Source of the DNA: PWPR01 sp964497955
GTDB lineage: Bacteria > Bacillota > UBA994 > PWPR01
NCBI GenBank assembly: GCA_964497955.1
Contig: CAZCFQ010000018.1
Coordinates: 1 to 24,545, forward strand
DNA length: 24,545 nucleotides
Reading direction: 5' to 3'
The translations under genes and the position numbers were made by a program. Shown in pieces: positions 14,706-21,327 of this stretch. The notes under the pieces were generated by a model, which made no database searches, had not been told where the DNA came from, and saw only the letters and a program-made list of their open reading frames with translations. Numbering within the stretch: the stretch's first letter is position 1; each line of letters opens with the position of its first letter.

Positions 14706-15629
14706 TTAATACTCTTCTCTATATTTGTGTGAGATGTACTGAGCTAGCATATTCATACCTAATGTGAAAAGAAATAGCAATAAGCCAACTGCATATAAAC
14801 TATAATAACCTGTTGTACCGCTAGCAGCATCCCCACTGGTAAATTCGACAATATATCCTGTCATAGTTTGCATCGATTTTGTTATATCGAAAGTAAAATT
14901 TTTCGAACTACCGCTTGCTATCGTTACTATCATTGTTTCACCTATAGCACGTGATATTGCAAGTACTATTGATGCAACTATCCCTGACATAGCACCTGGT
15001 ATTACTACCTTTAGAGCCACTTCTAGCTTTGTTGAGCCAAGCCCATATGCCCCCTCTTTCATAATATCTGGAACAGAATTCATTGCATCCTCAGATAATG
15101 ATGTTATTAAAGGAATAATCATAATTCCCATTACTATTCCAGGGCTTAAAACATTCTTTGCACCCAGACTTGGTATAAGTTTCATTAATATAGGTGTTAC
15201 AAACGAATACGCAAAAAATCCATATACAATAGTAGGGATTCCTGCTAGTACTTCTATAATTGGCTTTAAAAAACTTCTTACTTTTTCAGAAGCAAACTGA
15301 CTTAAATAAATTGCAGCTGCTAAACCTAAAGGTGCTGCTACTATTATAGCTATAATTGTAGTAAAAATAGTACCATTAATTAATGGCAATATCCCAAAAG
15401 AAGGATCTGCATTAAGTGGTGCTAGATCTGTACTAAAAATTTCAGTTAATGGTACAGCGCCAAAAAACTTTGAAGCATCCACTATTAAAGTTAGGAGTAT
15501 ACCTATTGTTGTAATTATTGATATTGATGACATTACTAATAAAAACCAAGGCATAATTCTATCTAATCTATTTTTTTTACTAGTTATATTTTTTTGTATT
15601 TGTTCTCTAACTTTTGTATTGTCATTCAT
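14706..15629 (-). CDS. pstC: Phosphate ABC transporter permease PstC
   Basis: A 307-residue permease that pairs with PstA. Family marks are AAIYLSQFASEKVRSFLKP, EVLAGIPTIVYGFFAYSF, MKEGAYGLGSTKLEVALKVV (the EAA-type loop) and SRAIGETMIVTIASG. Six membrane segments are visible. An in-frame GTG at 15638 overlaps the GAGGGG at 15638-15643, whereas the ATG at 15629 is eight bases downstream and is chosen. It is separated from pstS by about 85 bases holding a strong hairpin, so its transcript is probably less abundant than that of pstS. Confidence 0.96.
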   Translation of the reverse strand: MNDNTKVREQIQKNITSKKNRLDRIMPWFLLVMSSISIITTIGILLTLIVDASKFFGAVPLTEIFSTDLAPLNADPSFGILPLINGTIFTTIIAIIVAAPLGLAAAIYLSQFASEKVRSFLKPIIEVLAGIPTIVYGFFAYSFVTPILMKLIPSLGAKNVLSPGIVMGIMIIPLITSLSEDAMNSVPDIMKEGAYGLGSTKLEVALKVVIPGAMSGIVASIVLAISRAIGETMIVTIASGSSKNFTFDITKSMQTMTGYIVEFTSGDAASGTTGYYSLYAVGLLLFLFTLGMNMLAQYISHKYREEY

Positions 15630-15652
15630 TTTTACCACCCCTCAACTCTTTA

Positions 15653-15694
15653 AATAAAAACTTCAAGACGAAGAGTAATACTCTTCATCTTGAA
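15653..15694 (-). terminator. Hairpin between pstS and pstC, an attenuating terminator or RNA-stability element
   Basis: Stem TTCAAGA/TCTTGAA (15662-15668, 15688-15694) continues after one mismatch as GAAGAGTA/TACTCTTC (15670-15677, 15679-15686). On the minus strand it is followed by GTTTTTATTT. It sits inside the operon after pstS, so it likely terminates part of the transcripts, or protects the pstS message, raising PstS over the membrane subunits. Confidence 0.8.
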
Positions 15695-15716
15695 AAATAG
15701 ATTTATTTTTTACTAA

Positions 15717-16721
15717 CTATTCTATTGCTTCGAGTTTGCTTTGGTACTCTTCATATAGAGAATCTGGCATTGGAGCAAATCCATTTTCTCCAGCTAATCT
15801 TTTAGCACCTTGGTCTGACACAACATACTTTGCAAAATCTAAAACTTGTGGCTTTTCTTTTGCATGCTGTAAATTAACATATGTAAATACTGGTCTAGTA
15901 AATCCTGCATAAGCTAGATCTTCTCCTATAGTTTCCAAAGAAGGAGCAACTGGACCATTTCCAAAATCTACTGCAACGGCAGTTAATTTATCTTGATTGC
16001 TTACATAGTATCCAAATCCAAAGAATGCAATTGCATTTTTATCTCTTGAAACTAGATCCACCAAAGTTGAATATTCTTGTTGTAGATTTACTGTTTCAAC
16101 CAAGTCTTGCTCATCTAAAATTACTTCATAGAAAAACTCATAAGTACCATGGTTTTCATTAGGACCGTAAAATTTAATCTCTTCAGCTGGCCATTCACTT
16201 CTTATATCTGACCATAAAACTTTATCATCTTCTTTATATGTTCCAGAAATATACATATCAACTATTTCTTCTTCTGTCATTTCAGTTGCCCAATCGTTAT
16301 CTTTATTAACAACCATTGTAAGTCCATCATAAGCAAGTTTAATTTCCATAACATCTGTACCCATCTCAAGTCCATTTTCAGTTAATTGTTCTACTTCTGA
16401 GTCTTTAATTTTTCTTGAAGCATCTGATAAATCTGTTTCGCCAGGAATGAACTTCTTAAATCCAGCACTCGAGCCAACTCTTCCAACCTGGACACTGACG
16501 CCTGTTTCTTCAGTTACCATATATTCTTCAGCAATATGAGCCATTAATGGATAAACTGTGCCTGAACCATCAACAATTACTTTGCCTGACAATTCTGTTT
16601 GCTCTTCTTGTTGTCCTGGATCATCTTGATCTGGAGTTTCTGCTTCTTGTGTACAACCTGTGGCAGCAGTCATTACTAAAACTAGAATCAATAGAAACAA
16701 AGTTGCTTTTTTCTTAAACAT
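15717..16721 (-). CDS. pstS: Phosphate-binding lipoprotein PstS
   Basis: The 334-residue extracellular phosphate-binding component of the Pst importer, tethered to the membrane as a lipoprotein. A lipoprotein signal peptide (KKK, a hydrophobic stretch, then TAATGC with the lipidated Cys at 23) leads into an acidic linker (DQDDPGQQEEQTE). The binding domain starts VIVDGSGTVYPL, where Ser and Thr contact phosphate, followed by GRVGSSAGFKKF and TDLSDASRKI, and later FYGPNENHGTYEFF. AGGAGG precedes ATG 16721. A four-repeat PhoP box and extended -10 promoter lie 80-140 bases upstream. It is complete and normal in length, and heads pstSCAB. Confidence 0.96.
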   Translation of the reverse strand: MFKKKATLFLLILVLVMTAATGCTQEAETPDQDDPGQQEEQTELSGKVIVDGSGTVYPLMAHIAEEYMVTEETGVSVQVGRVGSSAGFKKFIPGETDLSDASRKIKDSEVEQLTENGLEMGTDVMEIKLAYDGLTMVVNKDNDWATEMTEEEIVDMYISGTYKEDDKVLWSDIRSEWPAEEIKFYGPNENHGTYEFFYEVILDEQDLVETVNLQQEYSTLVDLVSRDKNAIAFFGFGYYVSNQDKLTAVAVDFGNGPVAPSLETIGEDLAYAGFTRPVFTYVNLQHAKEKPQVLDFAKYVVSDQGAKRLAGENGFAPMPDSLYEEYQSKLEAIE

Positions 16722-16798
16722 TTAAATCCTCCTAAGATATAAATCTGATTTTTTGCTTGACTATTTAGGTAAATACAATAAGTACCTTTACAATTAAA

Positions 16799-16807
16799 AC
16801 TATAACA
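16799..16807 (-). promoter_or_regulatory. Extended -10 promoter of the pst operon
   Basis: TGTTATAGT on the minus strand is an extended -10 box (TGn plus TATAGT). The -35 position (16822-16827, ACAATG) is poor and coincides with the last PhoP repeat, as expected for a promoter that needs an activator. The expected leader is about 70 bases. Confidence 0.65.
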
Positions 16808-16824
16808 TATAGGCTCTTGAGCAT

Positions 16825-16863
16825 TGTTTAACCTAAGTTAATAGAATGTTAATTTTGTGTTAA
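16825..16863 (-). promoter_or_regulatory. PhoP box: four TTAACA-type repeats at 11-bp spacing
   Basis: On the minus strand the hexamers TTAACA (16858-16863), TTAACA (16847-16852), TTAACT (16836-16841) and TAAACA (16825-16830) repeat with an exact 11-base period, so all lie on the same face of the helix. This matches the known Bacillus PhoP box (TT(A/T/C)ACA repeats with 5-base spacers). The last repeat overlaps the -35 region of the pst promoter, the arrangement of PhoP-activated pst promoters. It strongly suggests induction by phosphate starvation through PhoPR, although those genes are not in the window. Confidence 0.88.
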
Positions 16864-16891
16864 CTTCATCTATTAAGCTAAATAATCATTT

Positions 16892-16926
16892 AAAATAAAA
16901 AAACACTACCCAATTATAGTGGTTTT
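16892..16926 (-). terminator. Terminator downstream of the ATT-started Nudix gene
   Basis: CACTA (16904-16908) pairs with TAGTG (16917-16921). Beyond a one-base bulge the stem continues AAA/TTT, with an 8-base loop. On the minus strand it is followed by TTTTTTTATTTT. It ends the Nudix transcript just before the pst control region. Confidence 0.7.
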
Positions 16927-16968
16927 ACTAAAGCAATTTTTTATTAATATTTTAACAAGTAGTTTCTT

Positions 16969-17436
16969 TTAATTATTCGACTTTTTGTCCATATTTCTCA
17001 AGTAAGATTGTATTATTGGCTTTTCAGGCGGGCTAATATTATTAGGTATTTCATTTATTTCAAAAAATTTAACATCTAGTATTTCTATGCTTTCTTTAGT
17101 TAAATGATTATTAAAATTTTTACAAATATAAGCTGCCGTTACATTGTATACCTCGTCTCCGTTTGGATACTTGTAATAAAAATCTTTACCTGAAAAGATA
17201 TTAAATAATTCTAATGTAGTTGCTTCTAAACCTGTCTCTTCTTTCAATTCACGTTTTGCTACTTCTTCTAAAGACTCACCAAGCTCTATTGATCCTCCAG
17301 CAAGTCCCCAACACTTGTTGTCCGCTCTTAGTTGGAGTAATATTCTGTTTCTATCATCAATAACAACAACACACGCACCTACCATAATAACTGGTTTTGT
17401 CCCAACATGATTTCTTAAAAATTTGATGTAATTAAT
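16969..17436 (-). CDS. Nudix hydrolase with probable ATT start codon
   Basis: A Nudix pyrophosphohydrolase of about 156 residues that cleaves nucleoside-diphosphate-X substrates. The Nudix box is intact (G-x5-E-x7-RE-L-x-EE-x-G-L, in GGSIELGESLEEVAK and RELKEETGL), preceded by LLQLRADNKCWGLAG. The first ATG (17385) has no ribosome binding site and would remove the usual family N-terminus. The same frame is open further upstream and encodes NYIKFLRNHVGTKPVIMVGA, the normal leading segment of this Nudix group (x-YI-x2-LR-x2-VG-x2-P-x-IMVGA). An AAGGAGG (17445-17451) is correctly spaced for ATT codons at 17436 (8 bases) or 17439 (5 bases), and there is no ATG, GTG or TTG there. The start is therefore probably ATT; the substrate is unknown. 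Confidence 0.85.
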   Translation of the reverse strand: MNYIKFLRNHVGTKPVIMVGACVVVIDDRNRILLQLRADNKCWGLAGGSIELGESLEEVAKRELKEETGLEATTLELFNIFSGKDFYYKYPNGDEVYNVTAAYICKNFNNHLTKESIEILDVKFFEINEIPNNISPPEKPIIQSYLRNMDKKSNN

Positions 17437-17601
17437 AATTAAATCCTCCTTTTATCTTGAAGTCATAACACATTTAATGTTTTTATCATTTATAATACGA
17501 AATCAATATGATTTATGTTCTCATAATTATTGATAATATTCTTAATCAATCATTTTTTTCATAATAATTTTTTTCAATAAAATGTTACCGCCAGCTTTTT
17601 T

Positions 17602-17610
17602 TGTTATAAT
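17602..17610 (+). promoter_or_regulatory. Extended -10 promoter for the fused Nudix gene
   Basis: TGTTATAAT is a perfect extended -10 element (TGn plus TATAAT). The -35 position (about 17582-17588, ATGTTAC) is only weakly matching. The expected leader is about 40 bases. Confidence 0.6.
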
Positions 17611-17656
17611 ATTATTATTTATTAGGATATTTATCTAAACAAGGAAAGGTGAAAAA

Positions 17657-18379
17657 ATGAATCATTACTTAGAAAAAACTGTCACAGTAAAGGTAACAAA
17701 TCCTTTGGGATCAAAATTAAACACAAACCAGATCTATCTTCACAATTTAGGATTATTAGATGGAATGATAGCACATATTTTAGGTATCTATACGCCTATA
17801 AAAGAGTTCAAAGGAAAAGTTATTGGGGTAATTAAAAGTGAGGTTAATCAGCTTATTATAGCCACTGAGATAAATGATTATTCTAAAGATCAAATTATTT
17901 CACTATTATCTTATCTTATTGACTTTGATAAGTATAAACTAGTAACTCTGGAGTACTTATCACCTCATATTAGAAATAGTGTAAGAGCGCTAATAAAGAA
18001 TGAGGATAATTATCTATTTGTTAAAGAATCTTATTTGAAAGATGATTATTATCATTTAGTGGGAGGAGGAATGAACTTTTTAGAAAAACCTGAAGATACT
18101 TTAAGAAGAGAATTAGATGAAGAACTAGGTGCTAAACTAATTAATTACAACTTTATAACTACTATTTCAAATATTTTCTCAGTTAAAGATATTAAAGCAC
18201 ATGAGATGATGCACTTATATGCTTGTAAAATTGACAAACACATTATTAATGGTAGTTTTATGACTGCTGACATTTATAAAAGTGAGTTAGTTTGGTTAAG
18301 TAAGAATGATATCCTTAAATTTAAAGACATCATCTTACCAAAGAAAGTAACTGAAGTAATTTTAGGTTTATTAGGCTAG
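17657..18379 (+). CDS. Nudix hydrolase with N-terminal degenerate inorganic-pyrophosphatase-like domain
   Basis: A 240-residue two-part protein. Residues 105-240 are a Nudix domain with a complete box (G-GMNFL-E-KPEDTLR-REL-D-EE-L-GA), so hydrolase activity on a nucleotide diphosphate derivative is expected. Residues 1-90 (KTVTVKVTNPLGS, LGLLDGMIA, ILGIYTPIKEFKGKVIGVI) resemble, from memory, the small clostridial inorganic-pyrophosphatase-like proteins, which read V-TVDRPLGS, YP-NYGYIEG, a GEEQDAYILGV segment, then F-GKVIAII. The acidic run that would hold metal and pyrophosphate is missing here, so this part is probably non-catalytic. GGAAAGGTG precedes ATG 17657. It is divergent from the other Nudix gene. 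The fusion is inferred from remembered sequences, not a search. Confidence 0.85.
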   Translation: MNHYLEKTVTVKVTNPLGSKLNTNQIYLHNLGLLDGMIAHILGIYTPIKEFKGKVIGVIKSEVNQLIIATEINDYSKDQIISLLSYLIDFDKYKLVTLEYLSPHIRNSVRALIKNEDNYLFVKESYLKDDYYHLVGGGMNFLEKPEDTLRRELDEELGAKLINYNFITTISNIFSVKDIKAHEMMHLYACKIDKHIINGSFMTADIYKSELVWLSKNDILKFKDIILPKKVTEVILGLLG

Positions 18380-18419
18380 AGCAGTTTCAAATAAATAACT
18401 ATGAAGTTAGCTTTAAGAT

Positions 18420-19040
18420 TTAAAAATATTTAAATAGGATTGCTTCCCCATAATTTTTATACTTTTGATCCTTAATTATTACTTTTATCAAATTCAGTCC
18501 TTTAATAAGCTTTGGTTTTTCAACACTGACTAAATACGATTCAGGTTTATCTTCTGGAGTATACTCATTGACCTCATTAAGAGATAATATTTTAACATTC
18601 AAATCATTAACCATAACTTCAATACTATTTAGATCTAATTTTGGTGCAATTGAACTATTGTCATTAGAATTTTCCTTATTAATTTTATCTCTGGTTAAAG
18701 ACATAGGTCTAAAGTAAATGATTATTTGCGGATATCCTCCTTGCGGAACAAAAGCATTTAAAGCGTAGACCTCTAACTTATCAATCCTCATATTTATTTC
18801 CAAGTCAGAAAAAGCAGGTACATTCCATGCCCAACATTCCAAATAATTTACACCATAATCTTTTACACCAGCAATTCCCATATATTGATCTTGTTTAACT
18901 TCCATTGTATAAAAACCATCACTATTTGTTTGTGATTGGCATACTATCTCAAAATCATCATCTAGAAGATAAATATCACCTTTATTTAACTTCTTATTAT
19001 TAAAATTACTTAAATAGCCCGATATTTTTACTTTTCTCAT
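18420..19040 (-). CDS. Hypothetical protein with two beta-sandwich-like domains
   Basis: A 206-residue protein that I do not recognise as a named family. It has no signal peptide or membrane segment. Residues 1-90 (VKISGYLSNFNNKKLNKGDI, then QTNSDGFYTMEVKQD) look like a carboxypeptidase-regulatory or transthyretin-like domain, with the typical T-x-x-D-G-x-Y-x-x-x-V pattern. The C-terminal 90 residues (IEVMVNDLNVKILSLNEV, then KLIKGLNLIKVIIKD) look like a second immunoglobulin-like fold, joined by a low-complexity linker rich in Asn, Ser and Lys. GAGGAG precedes the ATG. It is transcribed from a near-consensus promoter about 230 bases upstream. The absence of an export signal is odd for such domains, which are usually extracellular. 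Confidence 0.75.
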   Translation of the reverse strand: MRKVKISGYLSNFNNKKLNKGDIYLLDDDFEIVCQSQTNSDGFYTMEVKQDQYMGIAGVKDYGVNYLECWAWNVPAFSDLEINMRIDKLEVYALNAFVPQGGYPQIIIYFRPMSLTRDKINKENSNDNSSIAPKLDLNSIEVMVNDLNVKILSLNEVNEYTPEDKPESYLVSVEKPKLIKGLNLIKVIIKDQKYKNYGEAILFKYF

Positions 19041-19277
19041 TGTCTAACTCCTCTCAATGTTAATCTTAGAATAACTCTTTTATTGGATTAATCATGTATT
19101 TGATACCTTTTATAAAGATACATAGTGTCAAATTTAGCTATTATATACTATTAATCTGGCGTATAAAAGAAATATATACTACCATAAACACCTATCCACT
19201 AATGAGTTTTAAATCAATAATTTTTAATTATACTTGGTTATTTGTTTTTTCTTAGACTTAACTTAATCATTAGTAAT

Positions 19278-19306
19278 ATCATATTTTAGTGCATACCTAT
19301 TGTCAA
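19278..19306 (-). promoter_or_regulatory. Near-consensus sigma-A promoter for the hypothetical gene
   Basis: On the minus strand TTGACA (19301-19306) is followed after exactly 17 bases by TATGAT (19278-19283). This is the best promoter on this side of the gap and predicts a leader of about 230 bases. Confidence 0.65.
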
Positions 19307-19308
19307 GA

Positions 19309-19333
19309 AAACTATTAATTTTATTAATAGTTT
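19309..19333. repeat. Perfect 11-bp inverted repeat next to the -35 box
   Basis: AAACTATTAAT (19309-19319) and ATTAATAGTTT (19323-19333) are exact reverse complements separated by three T. It abuts the upstream side of the minus-strand promoter and could be an operator or an A+T-rich upstream element. Neither strand has a terminator-like T-run directly after it. Confidence 0.6.
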
Positions 19334-19412
19334 CATTATTTATAATTAATATTTTTAATAATGATATGTATTTAATTTATTATTATTAAATTGATTAAAA
19401 GCAGCAAATTAA

Positions 19413-19441
19413 TTGAATTCTGTTTTATCTGAGATTATAAT
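19413..19441 (+). promoter_or_regulatory. Sigma-A promoter for the acetyltransferase gene
   Basis: TTGAAT (19413-19418), 17 bases, then a perfect TATAAT (19436-19441). The expected leader is only about 24 bases, just enough for the AAGGAGG at 19458-19464. Confidence 0.7.
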
Positions 19442-19471
19442 AAAAAAAGGTAAAAATAAGGAGGATCTCAA

Positions 19472-19894
19472 ATGAAAATTAAAGTCAAAAAAGCTACGTT
19501 TGCCAATAAAGATGATTTAAGGTTGTTAATAAATTCTTTAGAAGAAACTGAAATTGAAATAAATAAAATATTTTTTAGCAATAACCATAATATTTGTTTA
19601 ATAGCTTATATTAATCAAATTGCTGTTGGTTATCTTTATGCTTACATATTAACTGATATTAAAGATAGACCTAAAAAAATGTTCCTTTATTCGATAGACG
19701 TAGTCAAGAATTACCAAAGAATGGGGGTTGCAACTAAATTAATTTCTTTCTTAAAAGAAGAAGCATTTGTTAGCAATTGTTCAGAAATTTTTGTTTTAAC
19801 AAATAACTCTAATGAAGCGGCTATGAAAATGTATAAAGCTACTGGCGGCATTAGAGAGAATGAAGACGATGTAATGTTTGTATATCAAATCTAA
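19472..19894 (+). CDS. GNAT acetyltransferase, AAC(3)-I-like subgroup
   Basis: A 140-residue single-domain acetyl-CoA-dependent N-acetyltransferase. Motif A is complete: LYSIDVVKNYQRMGVATKLI (Q-R-M-G-V-A for the usual Q/R-x-x-G-x-G/A). It is followed by a strand and helix EIFVLTNNSNEAAMKMY and the ending EDDVMFVYQ. The last features resemble the group related to aminoglycoside 3-N-acetyltransferase type I, but members with the ending D-D-V-M-F-x-Y are common in clostridia without evidence of drug resistance. AAGGAGG lies seven bases before ATG 19472. It has its own promoter and a strong terminator, so it is monocistronic. Antibiotic modification should not be assumed. Confidence 0.87.
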   Translation: MKIKVKKATFANKDDLRLLINSLEETEIEINKIFFSNNHNICLIAYINQIAVGYLYAYILTDIKDRPKKMFLYSIDVVKNYQRMGVATKLISFLKEEAFVSNCSEIFVLTNNSNEAAMKMYKATGGIRENEDDVMFVYQI

Positions 19895-19905
19895 GTATAG
19901 TGTTA

Positions 19906-19938
19906 AAAACCCCTTCAATTTGATTATGAAGGGGTTTT
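19906..19938. terminator. Bidirectional terminator between the acetyltransferase and antiporter genes
   Basis: A perfect 12-bp stem (AAAACCCCTTCA at 19906-19917 with TGAAGGGGTTTT at 19927-19938) and a nine-base loop. The four T that close each arm serve as the start of a U-run on either strand. Confidence 0.9.
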
Positions 19939-19943
19939 GTTAT

Positions 19944-21113
19944 TTAAGTTAAATTTTTCTTTAGTAATTTTATTCTCCTATTAATATCAAGTTTATTAAC
20001 AAGCATAAAAGTTATTGTACTAATCAAAGCTGTAGATAATACTAATATAATAGAAAAAGAATCAAAATCAAAAGTATTAATTGTAATCATACTAGCAATC
20101 AACAATGAGAACTCTCCTCTTGGTATAGTAATTAAACCTATAAAAAGACCTTTTTCTATGCTACATTTTTGTGTTTTTCTTATTATAAGTGCAGATATAA
20201 TTTTCCCTAGAGTTGCTACAATGATTATTATAACTAATGCTGTTGTTGAAACTGATAAGTTAGATATATTAAAGTTCATACCAAAGTAGAAGAAAAACAT
20301 ACCACCAAATATATCTCTAAAAGTTATAATTGTTTCTTCCATCTTATATTTAATATTAGTCTCACTTAAAGCCATTCCGATAAAAAATGCTCCAAGAGCT
20401 TCTGATACTCCTAAATAAATGCCTAAAGCTGTAACTCCTAAAACTATAGCCATAAAAGACAATAAATGAATCTCTTTAGAATCACTATCAAGTATTTTAG
20501 TTAAAATATTACTAAATCTTTTACCTATATATAAAAGAACTATACAAAATGATATTGCAATAAAAATATCAAGAACTACTTGACCAGTTCTTATATTACT
20601 TCCCATACTAGAAAATGCTGATACAAAAACCAAAAATATTACCATTACTAAATCTTCAAACACCATAATGCCCATTACAAGCTGCCCTTCTGGATCTTTT
20701 ATTGCATTAAGTTGAATTAGCGTCTTAGTAATAATACCAGAACTACTCATATAAATTATTCCAGCCATAACAAATGAATGGAATAAACCTAAACCAATGG
20801 CTTGCCCTATGATAAATCCCAACCCAAAATTAATAACTAAATCAACTAAACCTGCAGATATTAAAGATCTAGCTCTTTCAATCAAAGTATTTATTGAAAA
20901 CTCAAATCCCAGATAAAGCAATAAGAATATAACTCCTATTTCCCCAAAAAGCCCAATTACTTCAGTTTCTGTGACAATATTTAGGAAAAATGGTCCAGTA
21001 ATTATTCCAGCTATAATGTAAAATGGAGGAAAGAAGCTATCTAGCAACTTAGATAATCTTCCAAATATAGCTATTGTAAAAAAAGCTATCGCAACTTGGC
21101 TAAAAGTAGTCAT
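19944..21113 (-). CDS. CPA2-family cation:proton antiporter, membrane domain only
   Basis: A 389-residue integral membrane protein with about 12 hydrophobic segments of the monovalent cation:proton antiporter-2 family (KefB/NapA/MagA-like), exchanging Na+ or K+ for protons. Visible marks are FFPPFYIIAGIITGPFFL near the start, LLLYLGFEFS, the ion-binding VFEDLVMVIFLVF in mid-protein, and GAFFIGMALSETN and IPRGEFSLLI later. It ends straight after the membrane domain, without the RCK/TrkA-N regulatory domain that many relatives carry. AAGGA precedes ATG 21113. Na+/H+ or K+/H+ specificity cannot be read off. Its neighbours are unrelated, and a terminator closes the gene. Confidence 0.88.
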   Translation of the reverse strand: MTTFSQVAIAFFTIAIFGRLSKLLDSFFPPFYIIAGIITGPFFLNIVTETEVIGLFGEIGVIFLLLYLGFEFSINTLIERARSLISAGLVDLVINFGLGFIIGQAIGLGLFHSFVMAGIIYMSSSGIITKTLIQLNAIKDPEGQLVMGIMVFEDLVMVIFLVFVSAFSSMGSNIRTGQVVLDIFIAISFCIVLLYIGKRFSNILTKILDSDSKEIHLLSFMAIVLGVTALGIYLGVSEALGAFFIGMALSETNIKYKMEETIITFRDIFGGMFFFYFGMNFNISNLSVSTTALVIIIIVATLGKIISALIIRKTQKCSIEKGLFIGLITIPRGEFSLLIASMITINTFDFDSFSIILVLSTALISTITFMLVNKLDINRRIKLLKKNLT

Positions 21114-21251
21114 ATAATCATCCTTAAAGTATATTAAAATTCAATGCTGAGCTAAGTATGTACTGAAATATCGATAAAATTTCTATGTTACTTCATTTTA
21201 ACAAATAATAATGATTTTTAACACACAAAAGTTTCTTGGAATAAAGGATTC

Positions 21252-21282
21252 TTGATATTTTTAGAGAAATATATATTATAAT
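21252..21282 (+). promoter_or_regulatory. Promoter of the VOC-MBL operon
   Basis: TTGATA (21252-21257) is followed by overlapping -10 candidates: TATTAT (21274-21279, 16-base spacer) and TATAAT (21277-21282, 19-base spacer). The first has the better spacing. The expected leader is about 40 bases. Confidence 0.5.
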
Positions 21283-21327
21283 ATTTATTTTACTCATTAA
21301 CATAAAACTAAATAAGGAGGAATTTAT

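Larger units (their letters stand above)
19041..19471. other. Non-coding region with divergent promoters and a long leader
   Basis: About 430 bases of very AT-rich DNA between divergent genes. It holds a minus-strand promoter (19278-19306) giving a leader of about 230 bases to the hypothetical gene, a perfect palindrome (19309-19333), and a plus-strand promoter (19413-19441). The leader forms only AT-rich small hairpins (for example near 19160-19180 and 19210-19228), and I recognise no riboswitch class. A 14-codon open frame (19141-19185, minus) has only a weak ribosome binding site. Confidence 0.5.

Noticed and set aside
19100..19131. A second minus-strand promoter (TTGACA at 19126-19131)
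   Set aside because: The nearest -10 candidate (TATCAA) is 20 bases away, too far for a normal sigma-A promoter.
19141..19185. A 14-codon leader peptide gene in the leader of the hypothetical gene
   Set aside because: The ribosome binding site is weak and there is no run of regulatory codons or attenuator-type hairpin pair behind it.
19472..19894. Calling this gene an aminoglycoside resistance gene
   Set aside because: Only general similarity to the AAC(3)-I group is visible, and the same C-terminal pattern occurs in many uncharacterised acetyltransferases.
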